Under the pieces are notes generated by a model. It was not told the DNA's origin. It searched no databases and saw nothing but the letters and a program-made list of their open reading frames with translations. The position numbers and the translations under genes are program-made. Positions 1 to 4,350 of a stretch of 5,616 bases of DNA are shown one piece after another (position 1 is the stretch's first letter; every line of letters begins with the position of its first letter). The stretch comes from Halobacteriales archaeon QH_8_67_36 (GTDB lineage Archaea > Halobacteriota > Halobacteria > Halobacteriales > Haloarculaceae). Where the stretch lies: positions 1 through 5,616 of the forward strand of contig PXQZ01000030.1 in NCBI GenBank assembly GCA_003021755.1. Direction: 5' to 3'.

Positions 1-682
1 GGTGGCCGACGAGGAGGGGACGGTGATGGAGCGGCCCGACGGCCGGCGCCAGACCCTCATCCGCTCGTCGATGGGTAAACAGGTCGAACTCGCCCGCGAG
101 GCGTTCGAACGCGTCCGGGCGGGCGAGGACGTGGCCCACGTCTCCGGCGGTGACCCGAACGTCTACGGGAAGTCCGACCTCATGTTCACGATGGCCGAGG
201 CCGACGACGCCGACGACGTTCCAATCGAAATCGTCCCCGGCGTCACGGCGGCGCTGTCGGGGGCGGCGAACCTCGGTGCGCCGCTATCGAACGACTTCTG
301 TACCGTCTCGCTGTCGGACAAGTGGCGCGGCTGGGATGAAATCGAGGAGAAGCTGCGCGCCGCTGCCATCTCCGGTTTCGTCGTTGTCCTCTACAATTGC
401 TGGCGGGACTACGAACGGGCCATCGAGGTGCTCCGGGAGGAGCGCGCCGACGACGTCCCCGCCGCAATCATCAACGACGCGGGCCGCGGCAGCGCCGGCC
501 GCAATCTGGACGACGAGACCGAGACCATCACCACGCTCGGCGGACTCCCCGAGCACAGCGAGGAGGTCGGCGGGATGGGGTCGTCCATCCTCGTCGGCAC
601 CCACGAGACGGAGGTCTGGACGAACGACTACCGCGACCATCTCGTCACCCCGCGGGGCGGGCGTGACGTGGAGGACTTCTAA
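1..682 (+). CDS. cbiH1: CbiH-type precorrin-3B / cobalt-factor III C17-methyltransferase, first paralogue (5' partial)
   Basis: SAM-dependent tetrapyrrole methyltransferase of the CbiH/CobJ family, which methylates C17 of the corrin precursor and contracts the ring; cytoplasmic. Reading starts at the codon at base 2, and 226 residues are visible. Seen: the SAM-binding motif SGGDPNVYG (visible residues 48-56), VPGVTAALSGAA (78-89), GAPLSNDFC (92-100) with SLSD (103-106), and the C-terminal TPRGG (216-220). The family's N-terminal glycine-rich strand (GxGPG) and the first 60 or so residues are missing, so the true start lies upstream of the window; the GTG at base 2 is not the start. Odd point: the family's usual YNPxSxxR motif reads YNCWRDYE (131-138), and the basic residues after it are absent, so this copy diverges from the second CbiH, which keeps YNPWSRKRR. 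It ends 3 bases before the next start. Family assignment is firm; whether it has the same reaction as its neighbour is open. Confidence 0.9.
   Translation, partial: VADEEGTVMERPDGRRQTLIRSSMGKQVELAREAFERVRAGEDVAHVSGGDPNVYGKSDLMFTMAEADDADDVPIEIVPGVTAALSGAANLGAPLSNDFCTVSLSDKWRGWDEIEEKLRAAAISGFVVVLYNCWRDYERAIEVLREERADDVPAAIINDAGRGSAGRNLDDETETITTLGGLPEHSEEVGGMGSSILVGTHETEVWTNDYRDHLVTPRGGRDVEDF
670..674 (+). promoter_or_regulatory. Shine-Dalgarno site for cbiH2
   Basis: GGAGG (followed by A) lies 11 bases upstream of the ATG at 686, inside the last codons of the preceding cbiH gene. It is complementary to the conserved 3' end of archaeal 16S rRNA and supports the ATG at 686, hence the long low-complexity N-terminal tail, as really translated. 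The spacing is slightly long. Confidence 0.55.
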
Positions 683-685
683 ACC

Positions 686-1780
686 ATGAGCACTGACAAC
701 ACCGACTCCAGCTGTGGCGCAAGCGAGACGCAAAGCACCTCGGAGAACACGAGTGACGAAGCCGCGAGTGCATCGACCGACAAGCCGACCACCGACGCCG
801 AAACGGACACGGAGACGGCTTCGAAACGTGGGGCGAGCGAGGCGAGCAGCGCTTCGGAAACGACGACCACCTCGACGGAAGCGTCGAGTTCCTCGACGTG
901 TGGCGCGTCGTCCGATTCGTCCGACCCCGCTTCGAGCGGTTCCTGTGGCGCGTCCGGTTCGGACGACGAGAAGGAAGTCGGCGCGACGGTCGATGACTTC
1001 GACGCCGAGCCCGGCCGACTCGTCGCGGTCGGCCTCGGCCCCGGCCAGCCCGAGGGGATGACCGCGAAGGCGCGGTCCGCGCTCATGGACGCCGGACACA
1101 TCGTCGGTTATACAACCTACGTTGAACTTCTTCCCGACGAAGTCGTCGAGGCGGCCGAGGACATCTACAACACGCCGATGTGCGGGGAAGTGTCACGCAC
1201 GGAGGAGGCCATCGACCGCGCGCTGGCGGGCAACAGCGTGGCCATCATCGGCAGCGGCGACCCGAACGTCTACGCGCTGGCCGGCCTCGCGCTGGAAATC
1301 GTCGAGTCCAAGGGTGCGACGGCGAGCATGCTCGACTTCGACGTGGTGCCGGGCGTCCCGGCGGCTCAGTCCTGTGCCGCCCGCGTCGGCGCGCCGCTGG
1401 TCAACGACACCGTCTCGATCTCGCTGTCGGACCACCTCACCGACATGCCCACCATCGAATCGCGCCTGCACGCCGCCGCCAAGGAGGGGTTCACCATCAG
1501 CATCTACAACCCCTGGAGCCGCAAGCGACGGGACAACTACGAGAAGTGCTGCGAGATTCTGCTGGAACACCGCGACCCCGGGACGCCCGTCGGCGTCGTC
1601 CACGCCGCGGGCCGGGAGGACGAACAGGTCGAGATCGTCGAACTGGCGGAGCTGCCGGACCTCGGCGAGACGGACCTCGTGGACATGACGACCACGCTGC
1701 TGGTCGGCAACGAGGACACCTACGTCTGGGACGACCGGATGGTCACCCCGCGGGGCTACGAGACGAAATACGACTACTGA
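686..1780 (+). CDS. cbiH2: CbiH-type precorrin-3B / cobalt-factor III C17-methyltransferase, second paralogue, with Cys-bearing disordered N-terminal tail
   Basis: Full-length 364-aa methyltransferase for C17 methylation and ring contraction in cobalamin synthesis. Residues 1-110 are a Ser/Thr/Asp/Glu-rich tail, probably disordered, with CGAS units at 10-13, 72-75 and 87-90. The catalytic domain (about 111-364) begins with the strand RLVAVGLGPGQ (111-121), followed by GYTTYVELLP (141-150), SAM-binding GSGDPNVYALAG (189-200), VPGVPAAQS (221-229), GAPLVND (235-241), SLSDHL (246-251), YNPWSRKRR (274-282), HAAGRE (306-311) and MVTPRGY (352-358). This is close to the canonical CbiH pattern, closer than the upstream paralogue, so it is the better candidate for the main C17-methyltransferase. 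The usual family length is about 240-260 residues, so the tail is an addition. GGAGG at 670 supports the ATG at 686, and no methionine lies between it and the catalytic domain. The ferredoxin gene starts 2 bases after the stop, implying coupled expression. Confidence 0.92.
   Translation: MSTDNTDSSCGASETQSTSENTSDEAASASTDKPTTDAETDTETASKRGASEASSASETTTTSTEASSSSTCGASSDSSDPASSGSCGASGSDDEKEVGATVDDFDAEPGRLVAVGLGPGQPEGMTAKARSALMDAGHIVGYTTYVELLPDEVVEAAEDIYNTPMCGEVSRTEEAIDRALAGNSVAIIGSGDPNVYALAGLALEIVESKGATASMLDFDVVPGVPAAQSCAARVGAPLVNDTVSISLSDHLTDMPTIESRLHAAAKEGFTISIYNPWSRKRRDNYEKCCEILLEHRDPGTPVGVVHAAGREDEQVEIVELAELPDLGETDLVDMTTTLLVGNEDTYVWDDRMVTPRGYETKYDY
710..955 (+). repeat. Low-complexity coding segment with three spaced Cys-Gly-Ala-Ser units
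   Basis: Inside cbiH2, the codons TGT-GGC-GCx followed by a serine codon recur at 713, 899 and 944, each time preceded by one or more serine or threonine codons. A fourth, Cys-less version (Arg-Gly-Ala-Ser) sits at 827-838. Between them the protein is nearly all Ser, Thr, Asp, Glu and Ala. The recurrence is in the protein and the spacing is irregular, so this is not a classical tandem DNA repeat; the segment may have grown by local duplication or slippage. Confidence 0.6.
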
Positions 1781-1782
1781 CA

Positions 1783-2088
1783 ATGTATAGGATCAGTATC
1801 GACCGGGAGGCCTGCGACGGCGTCTTCGCCTGTCTGGTGCGTGACGACCGCTTCGTGGAGAGCGCGGAGCACGACTCCGCGGATGGTTCGAGCGGGCAGG
1901 GCCCGCGAGAAGCGGGGCTGGCGGCCATCGAAGTCGACGGCGAGCACGCCATCGCAGGGACGTTCGACGACGACCGGCGAGGGGACGCCGAGCAGGCCGC
2001 GGCGGCCTGCCCGCTGGACGCCATCACCGTCGAGGACGCCGACCCGGACGCGCCGCGGTCCCAGCCGCTGGGGGAGGCGACGAAATGA
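1783..2088 (+). CDS. Single-cluster ferredoxin-like protein with three cluster cysteines
   Basis: Acidic 101-aa protein resembling small bacterial-type ferredoxins with one cluster. Seen: the start MYRISIDREACDG, typical of the first strand; C11 and C17 spaced CxxxxxC; then AAAACPLDAITVED (72-85) with C76-Pro, the usual final cluster ligand. In [4Fe-4S] members another Cys stands midway between C11 and C17; here it is Val14. The three-Cys pattern is that of [3Fe-4S] ferredoxins such as those serving cytochromes P450. Residues 25-70 form an acidic Gly/Ser-containing linker, longer than usual. No Shine-Dalgarno is evident for the ATG at 1783, which follows the cbiH2 stop by 2 bases, so translation is probably coupled. 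The downstream gene overlaps by 4 bases (ATGA). A likely role is electron donor to a cobalamin-pathway enzyme, perhaps the adjacent CbiH or CbiX; the partner is inferred from position only. Confidence 0.82.
   Translation: MYRISIDREACDGVFACLVRDDRFVESAEHDSADGSSGQGPREAGLAAIEVDGEHAIAGTFDDDRRGDAEQAAAACPLDAITVEDADPDAPRSQPLGEATK
2073..2077 (+). promoter_or_regulatory. Shine-Dalgarno site for the LAGLIDADG-like gene
   Basis: GGAGG, followed by CGA, lies 7 bases before the ATG at 2085. It is the best-placed ribosome binding site in the window, seated in the last codons of the ferredoxin gene, and it fixes the start of the next gene at the ATGA overlap. Confidence 0.65.
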
Positions 2089-2744
2089 GCATCGAGACCG
2101 GCCCGCCCGGCGACATGCTCGCGGCCCACCCCGAGACGGCGTACTTCTGGGGGCGGGTCGCCGGCGACGGCACCTGTGGCGAGAACTGCGTCACCGTCCG
2201 GACGACCGACGAGACGGCCGCGCGCCGCCTCAACAGCATCGCCGGTGCGGAGCGGACCGACCAGCGTATCGTCGAGCGCCCGTACGCCCACGACACCTCG
2301 ATAACCCGAACGGAGGAGGAGTACACGGTCCAGATCGTCGGGCCGCTGGCGGAGCGAGCGAGCGGGGCACTCGGCCTGCCCTTCGAGGGGGAGTCCGGCG
2401 GCTACCGGCTGGACCCGCTGGCCGAGTTCGACCGCCAGTTGCTCCGTGGGCTCGTGGAGGGCTGTGGCACGGTCTGTTTCAAATCCGACGACCAGGCTGT
2501 CGGCCTCTCGTTCGTCCACGAGAGCCGGGGACTCCTCCGGACCGTCCAGTCGCTGCTCGACGATCTCCCGGTCGACGCGCCCTACGGCGAACCCAGCGAG
2601 GCGTCCTCGGGGTACTGGTTCGGCGTCGACGACGACGCCGTCCCCGCCGTCGGCGAGTGGCTGTACGACGGGAGCGAATCGACCGGGCTGTTCGCCCCGA
2701 GCCGCCGGCGCAAGCTCCGAAAGAGCATTGAGCGAGTCCGATGA
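2085..2744 (+). CDS. LAGLIDADG-like two-half protein of the cobalamin operon (function unknown)
   Basis: Acidic 219-aa protein; haloarchaeal relatives are, as I recall, listed only as hypothetical or cobalamin-cluster proteins. My reading is two pseudo-symmetric halves, each opening with a LAGLIDADG-type helix: YFWGRVAGDGT (20-30) and QLLRGLVEGCGTV (118-130). Each motif is followed by a possible beta segment (CVTVRTTDE; AVGLSFVHE) and a helix with spaced leucines (AARRLNSIAG; GLLRTVQSLLDDL), as in LAGLIDADG domains. The end, with YWFGVDD (177-183), EWLYDG (191-196) and RRRKLRK (207-213), recalls the strand, 'WLY' helix and basic end of such domains. The first motif keeps the acidic residue at the catalytic position (D28); the second has Cys (C127), so DNA cleavage is doubtful. 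C31, C35, C127 and C131 sit just after or within the two motifs. Overlaps by 4 bases on both sides make it a resident operon member. It may be a DNA-binding regulator (compare WhiA) or a structural or metal-site protein. ORF certain; fold assignment moderate. Confidence 0.85.
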   Translation: MSIETGPPGDMLAAHPETAYFWGRVAGDGTCGENCVTVRTTDETAARRLNSIAGAERTDQRIVERPYAHDTSITRTEEEYTVQIVGPLAERASGALGLPFEGESGGYRLDPLAEFDRQLLRGLVEGCGTVCFKSDDQAVGLSFVHESRGLLRTVQSLLDDLPVDAPYGEPSEASSGYWFGVDDDAVPAVGEWLYDGSESTGLFAPSRRRKLRKSIERVR

Positions 2745-3964
2745 GCGAAGCCACCGCCGCCCCCGACGGGCTCGACGACGAGGCCATCCTGCTCGTGGGC
2801 CACGGCTCCCGCCGCGAGAAGTCCAACGAGCAAGTCCGGGAACTGGCCGCCCAGCTAGAGGGGCGACTCGGCATCCCCGTCGACGCCGCGTTTCTCGAAC
2901 TGGCCGAGCCGGCCATCGACGACGCCATCTCGGGGCTGGCGGCGACCGTCTCGCAGGTGACGGTCGTCCACCTCTCGCTCTTTGCGGCCAGCCACGTGAA
3001 AAACGACGTGCCGCTGGCGGTCACGCAGGCCCGCGAGCGCCATCCGGAGCTCACCGTCAACAACGGGGCACATCTCGGTGTTCACCCCGCGCTGCTCTCG
3101 CTACTGGATGACCGTGCCGCGGCCGTCGAGGCCGAACTGGGCGTCGACCGCGAGGACGACGACGTGGCCGTGGTGGTGTGTGCCCGGGGCTCCTCGGACC
3201 CCGACGCCAACGCCGACGTCCACAAGCTCGCCCGGCTGCTGTACGAGGGCCGTGGGTTCGACCGGGTCGAAGCGTCGTTCATCGGCGTCACCGAGCCTCT
3301 GCTTGACGAGACACTCCACGACATGGCCAAGACCCGGCCCGACGCGGTCGTCGTCCTGCCGTACATGCTCGGCGACGGCGTCCTCACGGGCCGCATCAAG
3401 GACGGTGCCCGGGAGTTCGACGACGAGTACCCCTACGTCGATGCCGGCTTCGGCGAGCCGCTGGGGACCGACACCCGACTGCTGGACGTGCTGGGCGACC
3501 GCTGGCAGGAGGCCCGCACCGGCAGCGTCGAGATGTCCTGTGACACGTGCAAGTACAAGGTCGAACTCGACGGCTACGAGGACGACACGGGCGGCGCCCG
3601 GGCGATGCTGCGGGCGCTGACCCACCAGGCCGAACACGCCGACCGCGAGGCCGTCGACGACGACCCCCACGTCCACGACGCCCCGGAGAAACACGTCGCC
3701 GTCTGCACGAACCAGACCTGCGCCGCCGACGGCGCGCCAGCCGTCCTGGAGCGGCTCCGGCAGGCCGCCCGCGACAGCGACCAGTGTGACGTTCGCATCA
3801 CCCGCTCGTCGTGTCTGGGCCGCTGTGGCGAGGGACCGATGGTCAGCGTCTACCCCGACGGCGTCTGGTACGGCGACGTGGGCGAAACGGACGCCGAGCG
3901 CATCGTCTCCGATCATCTGGATCGTGACCGCATCGTGAGCGAACTCGTCGACCAGACGCTGTAA
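2741..3964 (+). CDS. cbiX: Sirohydrochlorin cobaltochelatase CbiX, long form, fused to a thioredoxin-like [2Fe-2S] ferredoxin domain
   Basis: 407-aa chelatase expected to insert Co2+ into sirohydrochlorin in the early-cobalt (anaerobic) cobalamin route; cytoplasmic. CbiX half 1 (about 13-130) has LLVGHGSRR (17-25), whose H21 is the expected metal/catalytic His, and ASHVKNDVP (83-91) with H85. Half 2 (about 139-260) has ARGSSDPDANAD (148-159), where Arg replaces the catalytic His, and LPYMLGDGVLTGRI (206-219); this asymmetry is usual in long CbiX. Then comes MSCDTC (265-270), matching the MxCxxC motif reported to hold a [4Fe-4S] centre in Bacillus megaterium CbiX-L. A short His-bearing linker (H310, H312, H318) leads to a thioredoxin-like [2Fe-2S] domain (about 318-400) with CTNQTC (C322, C327), CLGRC (C358, C362) and the family pattern GPMVSVYPDGVWYGDV (365-380). 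The start overlaps the upstream stop (ATGA at 2741). The fused [2Fe-2S] domain suggests redox control or electron supply; its partner is not visible. Confidence 0.93.
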   Translation: MSEATAAPDGLDDEAILLVGHGSRREKSNEQVRELAAQLEGRLGIPVDAAFLELAEPAIDDAISGLAATVSQVTVVHLSLFAASHVKNDVPLAVTQARERHPELTVNNGAHLGVHPALLSLLDDRAAAVEAELGVDREDDDVAVVVCARGSSDPDANADVHKLARLLYEGRGFDRVEASFIGVTEPLLDETLHDMAKTRPDAVVVLPYMLGDGVLTGRIKDGAREFDDEYPYVDAGFGEPLGTDTRLLDVLGDRWQEARTGSVEMSCDTCKYKVELDGYEDDTGGARAMLRALTHQAEHADREAVDDDPHVHDAPEKHVAVCTNQTCAADGAPAVLERLRQAARDSDQCDVRITRSSCLGRCGEGPMVSVYPDGVWYGDVGETDAERIVSDHLDRDRIVSELVDQTL

Positions 3965-3978
3965 CTGCCAATCCACCA

Positions 3979-4350
3979 ATGAGTTGCTACGAAATCGAGG
4001 CCCTCCGACTGGGCCTCATGAACGTTCTCGGTACCGAAGACGACCACGCGCGCCAGCACGCGGAAGCGGAGCTGGAGGGCCACATGAGCGGGCCGATCGA
4101 GGCCCTCGCCAACGCGGAGACGCTCGCCGCCATCGAGCGCCACCTCGACGCCGCGCTGGTCGACCTGGAGGAGGACATCGCCCGCACTGACAGCGACAGC
4201 GCGGAGTACGACTACATGCGCGGCCGCCTGGTCGCGGTGCGGGACGCCGAGCGCGCCGTGGCCCGCATCACCACTCAGGGCGAGAGCGTCCTCACCGGGC
4301 TGGGCGAGGCCCACGACGTGCTCCACGAGGCGTTCCCGGTCGATGAGTGA
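3979..4350 (+). CDS. DUF3209-type small helical protein
   Basis: 123-aa acidic, apparently all-helical protein that I recognise as the DUF3209 family from haloarchaeal cobalamin clusters; biochemical function unknown. Seen: the conserved-looking start MSCYEIEALRLGLMNVLG; long amphipathic helices rich in Ala, Leu and Glu; a central segment EYDYMRGRLVAVRDAERAV (76-94); and an end reading LGEAHDVLHEAFPVDE. Histidines occur as i/i+4 pairs at H23/H27 and H112/H116 (HxxxH), with H35, H55 and C3 elsewhere, a spacing that could bind a divalent metal such as cobalt. No signal peptide or membrane segment. The gene starts 14 bases after the cbiX stop, the widest gap in the window, without a clear Shine-Dalgarno; the next gene overlaps its end by 8 bases. 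A cobalt-handling or assembly role near CbiX is only an inference. Confidence 0.85.
   Translation: MSCYEIEALRLGLMNVLGTEDDHARQHAEAELEGHMSGPIEALANAETLAAIERHLDAALVDLEEDIARTDSDSAEYDYMRGRLVAVRDAERAVARITTQGESVLTGLGEAHDVLHEAFPVDE

Noticed and set aside
2..4. GTG at base 2 as the start of the first gene
   Set aside because: The protein would lack the N-terminal GxGPG strand and about 60 residues needed by the family; the gene is simply cut by the window edge.
284..1099. A 271-aa open frame on the minus strand across the cbiH1/cbiH2 boundary
   Set aside because: It runs opposite to two recognisable methyltransferases, spans their junction, and is Arg/Gly/Val-rich without motifs; it is a codon-bias shadow.
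1180..1782. A + strand frame continuous with the ferredoxin gene, suggesting a 302-aa protein
   Set aside because: Its first 201 codons are an Arg/Gly-rich out-of-frame shadow of cbiH2. The ferredoxin homology begins exactly at the ATG at 1783.
2085..2744. An active mobile homing endonuclease or intein
   Set aside because: It is a free-standing operon gene with overlaps on both sides, no interrupted host protein, no splice-junction residues, and the second catalytic acid is replaced by Cys.
3101..3979. A 292-aa minus-strand frame opposite cbiX
   Set aside because: The + strand frame carries complete CbiX and ferredoxin motifs, and the minus product is low-complexity Val/Asp/Gly sequence with no family features.
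3962..3981. An internal promoter or terminator in the 14-base gap before the DUF3209 gene
   Set aside because: No TATA-like or BRE-like element, T-run or hairpin is visible in or just upstream of the gap; read-through from cbiX is more likely.
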